Below, one piece after another: positions 27,815-37,777 of a stretch of DNA of 64,000 bases; the stretch's first letter is position 1; the number at the start of each line of letters is the position of its first letter. A program made the translations under genes and the position numbers. The DNA is taken from contig CAVSNS010000008.1 in assembly GCA_963729325.1 (NCBI GenBank), positions 32,710 through 96,709 of the forward strand. The letters are read 5' to 3'. A model generated the notes under the pieces. The model saw only the letters and a list, made by a program, of their open reading frames with translations. It had not been told where the DNA came from and searched no databases. The stretch is from JABCYV01 sp963729325 (GTDB lineage Bacteria > Acidobacteriota > Terriglobia > Terriglobales > Acidobacteriaceae).

Positions 27815-30800
27815 TCAGAAGTAAAGTTTGAGTCCGAACTGCAACTGTCGAGGCACATTCGCCGTACTGGTGACCACCCCGAAGTTTTTATTTTCCAAAC
27901 TCGTGACCGGAATCGCCCACACGGGCGTATTCGTCACGTTGAACGCCTCGAAGCGGAATTCCAGTCGGAATCGTTCTGTAATGGGGAATTGCCGGAAGAC
28001 CGAGAGATCCAAGTTCTTGTACCAGTCAGACCGAAGAGAATCCCGGCCCAAGTCCCCAAACGTACCCTTAGCAGGCGTTTGAAAAGATGCGATGTTAATC
28101 CATTCACTGGGGCCCTTATTGCCAGGATACAGGCTGCCAACTACATTGGCTCGCTCGTAGCCATATCCATTGCCGAAGTTGAAATTGCCGGTTTGCGCGA
28201 TATCCTTGCCGCTTCCCACATCGAAAGGAGTTCCCGAATTGAGTGAGAGAATGCCGTTCAGGTTCCAGCCGCCAATCACCGCATCCACAACCGAGTTGCC
28301 GGAAGACATTTTCCCGCCCTTGCCAAACGGCAAGGCATAAACCCACGCGGCGGAGAAGATTTGCGGAAGGTCGATAGCGGAAGGACCTTTGTCAGCCTGC
28401 AGGTTATAGGGGTTTTGAGTGGAGCAACCTTCCACTCCGTAGAAACCGGAACAGCCGAGATCCAAGCTCTTCGACCAGGTATACGAAATCAGATACGCAA
28501 GGCCATGTTGCCTGCCGTTCAATGAGGCCTGCAGCGCGTTATAGGTGCTCTTCCCCGTGCCGCGATCATACGCGGTGGGCCCGATATAGGGAAAAGGCGC
28601 GCCGCAGTTGGTTGCCTTCGGGCTCGAGGTCAAAGGGGGCACAGGCGGTATTAGCGTTTCCGCCAGCGACGGTAGCGGTGTTATACGCTCCTCCGACATC
28701 CAGACGTCTACCAACCGAACCGACGTAGTTCATCGTCAGCACGGTGCTGGAGGTTAGTTGATCCTGGATGCCAAAGTTCCACTGATCGGCATAAGGTCTC
28801 TTCAAATACGGATCTGCAAACCAGGTTGACTGGTTGAAGGGGGTCCCGGTGGTGACCGGCTTTCCACTGCCGAGATTGAAGGGATCCCCGAATGACACAG
28901 TCGGGAGGCCCGGCGGTCACCGGGTTAAGATTGCTGGCTCCAAGTTGGTCCAGGCTCGGCCAGGTGCCCTCGTAGTTTTGCGCGGTTTGAGTAATCGCTG
29001 CCCAATTATCAAAGAATCTCCCATACCCAGCGCGAAGTACCAGATTCGGGTGCAGTTGATACGCAAGACCGACTCGCGGTTGTATGTCGTTGTAGTCGGT
29101 GTGGAAAATCGCCGTGCCACCAAGAGGAGTCACTACCACGTGTGCGGGGAGGACCCCACCAGGTATGCACGGAGCGGCATTTGTCTGCGAGCACGACGGA
29201 GCGTTCCTGGCCAGAATGTAGGTTCCGTTGGTGAAATTCATGTCGCCGACAAAATTGTTGGCGTTCTTGTTGTCCCCATAAATAGGCATGAACGTGATGT
29301 CATACCGCAAACCGAAATTCACATTCAGTTTGGTGGTCACCTTCCACTGATCCATGGCATAGAATCCGTCAACCCAGCCACCATGCTCGGTTTCAATCAC
29401 ATTGCGCCGTGAGGCATTGTTCGGAATGCCTAGAAGGAACGATGCTAAGGCGTTGCCACCCGTGAGGGTCGCAGGGTTTTCCGTATTTGCCGCGGCAAAC
29501 TGGACGCTTGAGTTGAGATATAGAGCATTGGAGTTATTGCTGGTGAAATTCAATCCTGCTTTGAAAGTGTGGCGCCCGACTGTTTTTGTGAAGTCACCTC
29601 CGTATTCCCAGATGTCCGATACGTGAGTGTCGTCAACCTGTGCGGCCCCGTGCGCGCTGGGATTGGGATTGCCGATGTAAGTCTGGATTACAACCTGCGG
29701 GATCATCGAAATCCCACCTTTGAAATTCCCCGCGAAGTTCGGAGAAAATCCCACTTGCGTCCCGAAGCTGGGCGAGGCATTGGTAAAGTTGGAGCCTTGG
29801 TCGATATTCACGCTGGTCCGTCCGAAATGGAATTCAGCCAGTGTGGTCCCGGAAAACAGGTGGGTGTAGTTAACCGCTACGTTGTAACCATCGGTTACCT
29901 GGTTATGGAACAGTCCAGCAAAACCGCCCGATCCGCTGGCGGGCTGCCGGAAGCTGGTATAACGAGCCCAGACGTCGTCGTGCTGGCCGAACTGGTGATC
30001 CAGTCGTCCGCTGCCCGTGTCCTGCCGGGTGATGGTCTTGGTTGTATCCAGGCCGTTAAACTTTGAGTTGCCTGTGAGGTTCGGAGCAGGGAACAAGGTT
30101 TGCGCGTAGTTGACCATGTTCTGGTTAATCATGGTCGAGGGAATCTTGTTGCAAGGTACGCCGGCTCCCTGAACGTTGCCCGGCGCCGGTAGAGGATTGC
30201 CTGCACCGTCGCACATGAAAGCCTGGCCGCGTTGAAGGGATTGTAAATTTGCCCGGTCCCGACGGTGGCGGTCAGGTCTCCAGCCAATTCTTGGCTGGTG
30301 GGTGTGTTGTAGAAATTGGAAGCAGCGGTGTGATTCCGGTAGCCTTCGTAGCTCAGATAAAAGAAGGTTTTCTTCTGTCCGTGTTGACCCGGCAACCAAA
30401 GCGGCCCGCCGAAGGAAGCTCCAAACTGGTTCTGTTGGAATGGAGTCACTTTTTTCAGGAACGGGTTGGCGGCGTCAAAAGCCGTGTTGCGAAGAAATTC
30501 CCAAGCCGCTCCGTGATACTGAGTCGTTCCGGACTTCGTGACCACGTTGACCACGCCGCCCAGCACGCCGCCAAACGAGGCGTCATCATTGTGCGATTGA
30601 ACTTTGAACTCTTGAATGTCGTCGACAATCGGGGCAACAGCATAGGTGCTGCCGAATGACCCTTGGTTATTGACACCGTCCAGCAAAAATAAGTTGCTGC
30701 GATTGGATTGCCCATTCACCGATGGATAGGAAGACACCCCGATTGGATTCGACCAGATGCCCCCTGCGGAAGGTGCGTTCTGCGAGCCACGTTAACTGTG

Positions 30801-31325
30801 CTCACGCCCGGCGTGAGGTTCAGGATCTGGGTGAAGTTTCGTCCATTTAGCGGCAGATCGTTCACTTCCCGCCGCGTCACGGCAACTCCCAGCTCCGACG
30901 TGGCCGTCTCCAGAGCAACAGCCGAAGCTTGCACGGAGACGGTTTCCGACGTGGAACCCGTCGGCAGGCTTAGGTCGAAGACAGCGGTTTGGTTGACCCC
31001 CAACGTAATGCCCGACTGCACCGCGGTGCGGAAACCCTGCTTGCTGACTTTCAATTCGTAGTTCCCAGTCAGAACATCCGGGATAGAGTAGTAGCCAGCG
31101 TCGTTGGTCGTTGTGGCTCGGCTCAGGTTCGTATCCGTGTTGCGCAGGACAACAGAAGCGCCGGAAATTAGTGCTCCGGTTGCGTCGCTCACCGTTCCCT
31201 TTATCGAGGCGTTCACCTGCGCGCGAGCATTCGTTGGCGAGAACACGGTGAATCCCAAACTAAAGCAACAGAACGAAAGTCAGATACGACCGGCTTGAAA
31301 TCCTGGCGAAACTTGGGCGTGTCAT
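27815..31325 (-). CDS. TonB-dependent receptor, Oar-like, with several frameshifts
   Basis: About 1170 residues. ATG 31325 follows GAGGAGGAACTGC; signal peptide fragments are MTRPSFARISSRSYLTFVLL and FSLGFTVFSPTNARAQ. Then a carboxypeptidase-regulatory domain (IKGTVSDATGALISGASVVL), a plug-like region (LPLNGRNFTQILNLTPGVST; SNLFLLDGVNNQGSFGSTYA) and a long beta-barrel ending FNVTNTPVWAIP, VPRQLQFGLKLYF with the terminal aromatic residue. Frame changes occur near 31262, 30780, 30230, 28900 and 28650; homology continues across all of them. The protein should import large substrates such as oligosaccharides across the outer membrane with TonB energy. It heads the minus-strand run ending in fucP and faces the divergent IclR gene. 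Confidence 0.88.
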
Positions 31326-31525
31326 CGTCGCAGTTCCTCCTCGCGAATCTAGCGGCTCAGTCCTGGCTTCACACGCTCATAGATCAGCCCAGCCAGAGCG
31401 AATTTTTCTGTGTCTAACCCAAGGAAACTTTGCGCTGGCCCCGAGCAGCCAACGGAGAACCCCACATCGAGTGCGTTGTTTAGCACTGTTGAACGAATGT
31501 TGTCAATCAAAAAATTTCATACAGT

Positions 31526-31539
31526 TGAACTTTGTTTCA
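31526..31539. promoter_or_regulatory. Candidate IclR-type operator
   Basis: TGAAC-TTT-GTTTCA is an almost perfect inverted repeat, similar to the TGAAAC-n3-GTTTCA sites used by KdgR-like IclR regulators. It lies in the 352-bp gap between the divergent receptor and IclR genes. A direct repeat TTTCATNCAGTNG occurs twice around it (near 31516 and 31535), and a second GTTGAAC lies near 31486. The rest of the gap holds no gene. Confidence 0.5.
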
Positions 31540-31677
31540 TTCAGTGGTACTCTCTGATCCGTTTAGGGTGCGGTTTAGGCAGGGCAGTTTCATCTGATGG
31601 AACAACTGGTCTGCCAACTCGCCAGCTTTGGCTTGATGCCCCGGCGATCCGGAATCTGCATTTCGGCAAGGAGTTGA

Positions 31678-32508
31678 ATGCGACATCCGAAGAAAAAAGG
31701 TCCTGCTCCGGTTGGCGTTATCTCCAAGGTTTTTCAAATCCTGGAGGCCATTCAAGGGGCGCCTTCGGGGCTGCCGCTCAAGTCCATCTGCCAGCTGACC
31801 AGGATCAATAAGAGCACTGCCCACCGCTTTCTGAAGCATCTGGAGCGGGATGGCTATCTCATGCACACCGAGTCTGGCGTGTACTTGATCGGACCGAGGT
31901 TGGCACAGATGGCGGCACGCGTGAATCACCGGGCCACGCTGCAGGCTGCAGCGCAGCCGATCTTGTGGGAACTATGGAAGTCCACGCGAGAAACAGTGAA
32001 TCTTGCGGTTCTGGATCAAGCCACCGTGCTCTACGTGGATGTGCTGGAAAGCCCGCACGAATTCCGGCTATCTTCGCGCGTGGGCACGCGTCGTCAGTTG
32101 CACGCGACTGCTCTGGGAAAAGCGCTTGCCGCGTTCTTGCCCGAGGAACAGATAGAGGACATTCTCGGCGCCGTTACATTCCAGCCACTGACGCCGAAGA
32201 CGATCATGAACCTGGTGCAGTTGCGGCAGGAACTGGAGAAGATCCGGCAGCAGGGCTACGCGGTCGATGATGAGGAAACCACTCTGGGAGCACGCTGTGT
32301 GAGCGCGCCGATTCTAGGTGCGGGGCAGCATGCAATAGCCGCCATAAGCGTCTCCGGCCCGGTGACGAGAGTTGCTCCCAGCCAGGTCGCAACCATCGCG
32401 CAGGCGGTTATTAAGGCCGCCGCAGAAATCTCGGCCGCCATGGGCTTTCCCCGAAACGAACCCGTGGCTGCAGCTTCTCGCAGAGAAACTTCGTCCGTTA
32501 CTTCCTGA
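31678..32508 (+). CDS. IclR family transcriptional regulator
   Basis: 276 residues. Winged helix-turn-helix at about 12-72 (ISKVFQILEAIQ; LKSICQLTRINKSTAHRFLK; HLERDGYLMH), effector domain from about 85 (ILWELWKSTRETVNLAVLD; LHATALGKALAAFLP; RQQGYAVDDEETTLGARCVS; IAAISVSGP). Effectors of this family are small organic acids such as keto-deoxy sugar acids. It is transcribed away from the TonB receptor/fucP run, with a candidate operator between, so it probably controls that run and itself. The C-terminal 20 residues are polar and unremarkable. Confidence 0.9.
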   Translation: MRHPKKKGPAPVGVISKVFQILEAIQGAPSGLPLKSICQLTRINKSTAHRFLKHLERDGYLMHTESGVYLIGPRLAQMAARVNHRATLQAAAQPILWELWKSTRETVNLAVLDQATVLYVDVLESPHEFRLSSRVGTRRQLHATALGKALAAFLPEEQIEDILGAVTFQPLTPKTIMNLVQLRQELEKIRQQGYAVDDEETTLGARCVSAPILGAGQHAIAAISVSGPVTRVAPSQVATIAQAVIKAAAEISAAMGFPRNEPVAAASRRETSSVTS

Positions 32509-32553
32509 GAACTGCAGATCCCTCGCTCCGCTCGGGATGACAACGTAAAAGGT

Positions 32554-34354
32554 TTACGGCGCTGGAGCACTCGTTTTCGTGGATCCGCACTCTTTCAAGA
32601 GTTTCCGAATTACTTCATCTCCGGGAAAAATCTCGGTCGCTCTTTTTAGGATCGCGAGCGCTTCGGCAGTTTGATTCTGCGAGAGATAACTTTTTCCCAG
32701 CAAGCGGTACAGCTCTGCGTCGTACGGAATCAGGTTGATGCCGCGCTGCAACTTGGCAATAGCTTCCTGCACGCGTCCAGTTGCGATGAGCAGGTTGGCC
32801 AATTGCTCAAAGTCTTCCGGATTCTTGTTTTCCCCATGCGTGGCGCGATCGAGATAGCGGATGGCCGCCGCCACTCCTTCCGGCGTTTTTTGTTGCAGCG
32901 CAGCATCGGCCAGCGCCTCGAGCACAAAGACGTTGTCGGGTTCAACCGCCTGCAGTTTCCTTACCCAAGGCCCAATAACGTTCGCGATACTCAGGATGCG
33001 AGAGCATGATCTGACCGTACGCTTGCAGCAGCGTGAGCGGATCCAACGTTGAGTCGCCCCGCCCTGGCACGGCATTGAGATGGACCAAATCTGGGAGTGA
33101 TGGTGTGGTCATCTGAAAAGCCGCGTCGGGAAATTGCTCCTCAGCTTGGGCTACGATGCGATGGTTGGTGAGAACTGAATGTGAGATGACCTTTACGTCA
33201 CGCTTTGGCATGTGACATCCGGCGCAGTCGTCGGCCGGAACCTTGTGCTGACGAATGGCGAGAGGCAAAGCACAACTCTTCTCGGTATGGCATGCCAGAC
33301 ACTTCTGGCGGAAATAGGCAGGCGCCTCCTGTGCTGAAGGCTCCACGTGCGGATCATGACAACCGATACAAGCCAGACGCCCGCTGCTTCCCCGATAACA
33401 TTTGCTCAGCAACATCGACAGGTAATGCTGCAGCAGATCATCCCGCGGAGCTGGATTCGCGGCGAAGAGGAACCATGAAGATGCTTAGCGTGTCATCTAA
33501 AGCTGATCCAGGACGAAACTGACTGTAGTCTTTACCGGGTTTTAAAATTCGCGCGTCGCCAGCCTGATGGCATGACATGCAAATATTATCGGCGAGCCAG
33601 GGCGTGAGTTTTGCCGGATTCACGATGGAATGTCCGGCTCCTTGTGAGGGATCAAGTTGCATCTCCACAACGTGCGTTTCCCCGGGCCCATGGCAGTTCT
33701 CGCAACCGATCGCCAGTTCCTCAAACGGAGGATCGCGAAAAAGTCCGTTCCCGTCTGCGACTGGCTGCGGCCTGCCACTGTGGCATACGATGCAACCCGC
33801 TAGAACCGGACGACTGAAGCCATAATCGGCGAATTCGTATCCGGGCGACAAAGCCCAGCCGTTGGTCTTCGCATAGAACGAAAGCGGAGCCTCAAAGAGA
33901 TAATTTCCACGTCTAACAATCGCGCCAAAGCCATTTGCTCCAGAGCCGATGATCCACTCCACTTTGTGCGTATCGCGGAAAATTTCTTTTCCATCGGGCG
34001 CAGTCGCAAATTCTGCCTGGAAGAGCTCGTTGTTGCGAACAGAAGTTTCAAAATGACGTTGGGAGCGAGGATCGAACAACGAGGCTGACGTTGAAATCCT
34101 TCCCAGCAGAGACGGGGTGATGGTGGACATGGAACGACCCATGTCAGTTTTCGAATAAGAGTCGTAGATGGATTGATGACATTGCGCGCAGGCCTTCGAT
34201 CCGACGTATCCGCTTGCTCGAGCGATTTACCTGCGGGGTTGAAGCGGACTGGTCCTTCCTGACCTCGTGTCGCGATGATAAAAGCAAAATTGCGCCGAGA
34301 TAAAAACCAAAATGCCGACGTCCGGCCGCCGGCATGAATTGCGAAATCATTCAT
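32554..34354 (-). CDS. Multiheme c-type cytochrome with C-terminal TPR, frameshifted
   Basis: About 600 residues. Seven CxxCH heme sites are visible: CAQCH, CIVCH, CENCH, CMSCH, CIGCH, CLACH and CAGCH. A C-terminal block of TPRs follows (VLEALADAALQQKTPEGVAA; LANLLIATGRVQEAI; LYRLLGKSYLSQNQTAEAL). Start is ATG 34354 or 34350, directly after the stop of the upstream cytochrome gene, so the two are coupled. The N-terminal membrane segment (HFGFYLGAILLLSS) and body are in different frames; further changes lie near 34212, 33430 and 32960. Homology to cytochrome c554/c552-type multiheme folds is inferred from heme spacing. Likely periplasmic or surface electron carrier or scaffold. Confidence 0.8.
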
Positions 34355-34356
34355 AC

Positions 34357-35673
34357 TCATCGTTTGGGAGCGGCCGGCATCCAGGACAGCAACTCTTGCT
34401 TCACCCACTGCGGATTCTTCTCCGCATGGCATAGCAAGCAGGCATTGGGGCTTTCTTCCTGCCCAAAGCGCAGAGTCATGTCAGCATCTGGAATGTCATC
34501 GATTTGGTGGGTTCGGGCGCGGAACAGCAACGCATCCATGATGCGTGGCATATGGCAAGAGACGCAGCGACTGCCTTCGGAATCGGCGCGGTGATGGGTG
34601 TGGGCCGCCAGCCTGGCTGCATCCTGGAATTGCTGATGACAATCGATACACGCCCGATCCGGCTGGCCGGGGAATTTCAATGAAGTTGGATTGGAGCTTG
34701 AGTCGTCGCCGCTCGAACCATGGCCATGCGGATCATGGCAATTCCCGCAGCTCACTTGCCCTTTCTTGAAACACTGGGAACGCTCTAACGCTTCGACAAT
34801 GAAAGTGGTCTGGCGGAATCTGCCGTCCTTGTAGAAGCCTTTGCGCGAGAACTCACCAAAAGGGATGCGCTGATTGCGCATGAAAAACTCGCCGCTGGGA
34901 GAATAGTTCAGTTCGCCGTGCGGTCCTGGGATGCGAAGTGCGGACTGCATGTGACACTGCGAACAGATTTCAACAAAATCGCGGGTGCCGACTTTGTGAA
35001 AATTAACCGGAGGGTCGAGCGGATGTTTTGATAGATAAAACTCGCTTTGGGTTATTTCCGCGATGTGCTGAGCCGACGGCCCATGACAAGTTTCGCAATT
35101 AATTCCTGGCTCCTGAAACTCCAGGTTTTGCGACTCAAATCCTCCGCCCTTGATATTCCGCAACTGACTGGTGTGGCAGACGGCGCAAATCGCCTGATAA
35201 CTGGTTGAGCTGTCGAGTTTTTCCCAGGAACGAAGATCGGATCGCTCGCTTCCGGGCGAATCAATAACCTGCCAGAAGTTGACCCATCGCTTATAGATGG
35301 AGTTGTACTGCACGGGAAAGACATGGATCTCGCCGTTGGGCAGCTTGGTCGCATATGCTTGCTGGAACTTGGATCCGATGGTGTAGTCGACGGGATACGA
35401 GTGCCATTGGCCGTCAGACTGCCTGATGTCAAAAAAATGGCGGTGGCTCCGAACCACCATGCGCGCAAATAGACTGCGGTTCTTACTGCGCAAGACCTCA
35501 AGCTTTCCGTTGCGATAGTCGAACTCGTCGCCCGCGTAGAATTCATTGTTCGTCTGAAAATCACCGATGACATTTTGTGCCTGGTAGGGACGCAACATCT
35601 TCGACATGCCGCTGTGAGACCACGCCTGATAGATTTCGCTGTGACAGCCTCGGCACGCAGTCGGAACCCGCAT
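34357..35673 (-). CDS. Multiheme c-type cytochrome
   Basis: 438 residues in one open frame with eight CxxCH sites: CRGCH, CAVCH, CETCH, CSQCH, CGNCH, CIDCH, CVSCH and CLLCH. Landmark stretches include VPTACRGCHSEIYQAW at the N terminus, INCETCHGPSAQH, SCGNCHDPHGHG and SRCVSCHMPRIMDALLFRAR. The frame extends upstream of ATG 35673 without a stop (LDKLLLQSVPFPL), and no signal peptide is seen directly before the first heme. The preceding TPR segment, which has a signal peptide, may therefore be the N-terminal part of the same polypeptide. Role: extracytoplasmic electron transfer; donor and acceptor are not evident. Confidence 0.85.
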   Translation of the reverse strand: MRVPTACRGCHSEIYQAWSHSGMSKMLRPYQAQNVIGDFQTNNEFYAGDEFDYRNGKLEVLRSKNRSLFARMVVRSHRHFFDIRQSDGQWHSYPVDYTIGSKFQQAYATKLPNGEIHVFPVQYNSIYKRWVNFWQVIDSPGSERSDLRSWEKLDSSTSYQAICAVCHTSQLRNIKGGGFESQNLEFQEPGINCETCHGPSAQHIAEITQSEFYLSKHPLDPPVNFHKVGTRDFVEICSQCHMQSALRIPGPHGELNYSPSGEFFMRNQRIPFGEFSRKGFYKDGRFRQTTFIVEALERSQCFKKGQVSCGNCHDPHGHGSSGDDSSSNPTSLKFPGQPDRACIDCHQQFQDAARLAAHTHHRADSEGSRCVSCHMPRIMDALLFRARTHQIDDIPDADMTLRFGQEESPNACLLCHAEKNPQWVKQELLSWMPAAPKR

Positions 35674-35699
35674 AAGCGGAAAGGGAACGGACTGGAGAA

Positions 35700-36583
35700 G
35701 TAGTTTGTCAAGGGCGGCGCCTGCCGGATTTCGTTTTGCCGTTCTCCCACTTGCTGCAAGAAGGCTTCAAAACTCGCTGGAATTCTGGTGAAGCAGCTTA
35801 TAGATAGTTTGCAATTGGACGAGGGCTTTGGCTGCGAAGTCACTGTTTCCCCGGTAAACTGTCGAGAAATCACCTGCGGCCGGCAGCAACTTGCCAGAGG
35901 ATAGCCGAGCGAGGCCTAGCAGATACCGAATCTCCGCGTCGTCTGAGTTCAGTTCCTCAGCTTTTTCCATCGCTGCTTCTGATTGCTGCAGGAACATGTT
36001 GCGGTTCGCACCGGCGGAGTCTTCCAGTGCTTGCGCGAGATAAAGCGCGGCCCATGGCGAAGTAAGCGGACGCTTTTGCCTTGTGCTGCAGCTCCGGCCA
36101 CCGGTCAGCCAGCACGGAACCCGGACGAGCAAACCGGTCAAGATATTCGATCGCATCCCGGGCGTGCGAGACGGCAGCCTCGTTTTGCTGCTCCCGCGCT
36201 TCAACATCCGCCACCGCAGTCAGAAGCAGCGGATTCTCCGGGAGTAGCTTCAGTGACTTATTCGCGTAATCCAGGCCGTTCTTGTAGTCTTGCGAGTCAA
36301 AACTGCTGCGGGCGGCGATATCGTAAGCTTGGAACAGAAACGCGGACTGAGGATAGTCACTCAGAAAGGTCTGTGCTCGCTTGAGCATTTCTGCCGGCGC
36401 GGCCGGTTGAAAGAGAACCAGAAAGTCATGGCGCTCGGCTGGATCAAGAATCTGGTCGGCCACTGTAGCGGGATTACGATTCTCCGCCGACGGATTTGAA
36501 TCGATGTCCTGAGCCGGCGCCGAGATAGTTGCGAGAAACAGTACTCCCACAGCACACGCTGGCAGGAAGCGCTTGCACATCAC
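35700..36583 (-). CDS. Exported TPR protein or TPR N-terminal part of the adjacent cytochrome
   Basis: A signal peptide (MCKRFLPACAVGVLFLATIS) is followed by TPR-like helices (MLKRAQTFLSDYPQSAFLFQ; NGLDYANKSLKLLPENPLLL; ALEDSAGANRNMFLQQSEAA; IRYLLGLARLSSGKLLPAAG). Frame changes lie near 36070 and 35775 (NSSEF in one frame, FEAFLQQVGERQNEIRQA in the next). No stop codon separates this region from the heme-rich part in a consistent frame, so it may be one large TPR-cytochrome. The end given is approximate. Start GTG 36583 or ATG 36580. Confidence 0.65.
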
Positions 36584-36742
36584 GGCGAACTCTAGCTCAA
36601 AACGGTCCTCATCAGCAATGGCATATCGTCGCGCTGTGATTTTTCACTTGACGTAACGTACGAGAATAGTGCATCTCTGCCAACTCTTGCTTGGCCGTTA
36701 CCGTCCGTCAACGCGGGCGAGACCTGAGTCTTTGGAGGGTTC

Positions 36743-37756
36743 GTGCACCAAGTTGTGTGGGGAATCGCCATTGTTACTCTCGCGGGCATTCTGCAGGGAA
36801 GTTTCGCCGCGCCCATGAAACGGATGCCGGAGTGGCATTGGGAGAATAGCTGGCTGATCTTCGCGCTCTCTGGCCTCGTGATTTTTCCGTGGATCATCGC
36901 TCTGAACACGGTGCCGCACTTATCCAGCGTGCTTCAAGGAGCGTCAGAATCCACCCTGCTCAAGGTCGCCATATTCGGATTCGCATGGGGGTTCGGAGCG
37001 ACTCTGTTCGGACAGGGGATCAGCCGTGTTGGACTGGCGCTGGGATTCGCGCTGATCCTGGGCATCACAGCCTCCTTCGGCTCGCTGCTGCCGCTTGCGG
37101 TTCTGCATCCCGAAGAGCTCTTTGCGAAACACGGACTGGCATTGATCGCGGGAACCGCAGTCATGGTTGTCGGTCTGGTTTTTCTTGCTCTCGCGGGTAA
37201 GCAGAGGGAACGAGACTTGGGAACAGGACAGTCGGCAGGCTCCGGGTTCACGCTGGGCCTGATCATCTGTATTTTCTCCGGAGTTTTCTCGTCGATGCTC
37301 AACTTCAGTTTCCTATTCGGAGATGAGCTTCGGGTGCGCGCCCTGGACGCCGGCGCAAGCGTGGGTATGGCTGCGAATCCTATTTGGGCGTTGGCTGTTA
37401 CTGCGGGCTTTGTCACAAATCTGCTCTATTGCGTTTACCTGCTGCAGAAGAATCGGACCTGGGCTGCCTACGGGAAAGGACGTTCGCCGCAGTACTGGCT
37501 ACTGGGTTTCTCCACCGGCCTGCTCTGGTTTGGCGGCATCGTTCTCTATGGAATGGGTGCGGCTTCACTCGGGTCTCTCGGCGGCATTCTTGGCTGGCCC
37601 ATGTTCATGATCGTGGACATTATTGCGGGTCTTTTCTGGGGAGCGATGACGGGAGAGTGGAAAGGTTCTAGCCGTCGCACGTTGGCATACTGCTGGACCG
37701 GCGTCGGGATCCTTTTTCTCGCGATCGTCGTGATCTCGATCGGCAATGCCGTATGA
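36743..37756 (+). CDS. rhaT: L-rhamnose/H+ symporter-like transporter
   Basis: 337 residues, ten predicted membrane segments of the RhaT family (drug/metabolite transporter superfamily). Typical parts are GILQGSFAAPMKRMPEWHWE in the first hairpin, LFGQGISRVGLALGFALILG and LNFSFLFGDELRVRALDAG. Start is GTG 36743. RhaT carries L-rhamnose with protons; together with fucP it gives the locus two 6-deoxyhexose importers. It is divergent from the TPR/cytochrome unit and convergent with the CRTAC1 gene (21 bases apart). Confidence 0.88.
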   Translation: MHQVVWGIAIVTLAGILQGSFAAPMKRMPEWHWENSWLIFALSGLVIFPWIIALNTVPHLSSVLQGASESTLLKVAIFGFAWGFGATLFGQGISRVGLALGFALILGITASFGSLLPLAVLHPEELFAKHGLALIAGTAVMVVGLVFLALAGKQRERDLGTGQSAGSGFTLGLIICIFSGVFSSMLNFSFLFGDELRVRALDAGASVGMAANPIWALAVTAGFVTNLLYCVYLLQKNRTWAAYGKGRSPQYWLLGFSTGLLWFGGIVLYGMGAASLGSLGGILGWPMFMIVDIIAGLFWGAMTGEWKGSSRRTLAYCWTGVGILFLAIVVISIGNAV

Positions 37757-37777
37757 AGCCTGAGGCTCCGCGGCGAA

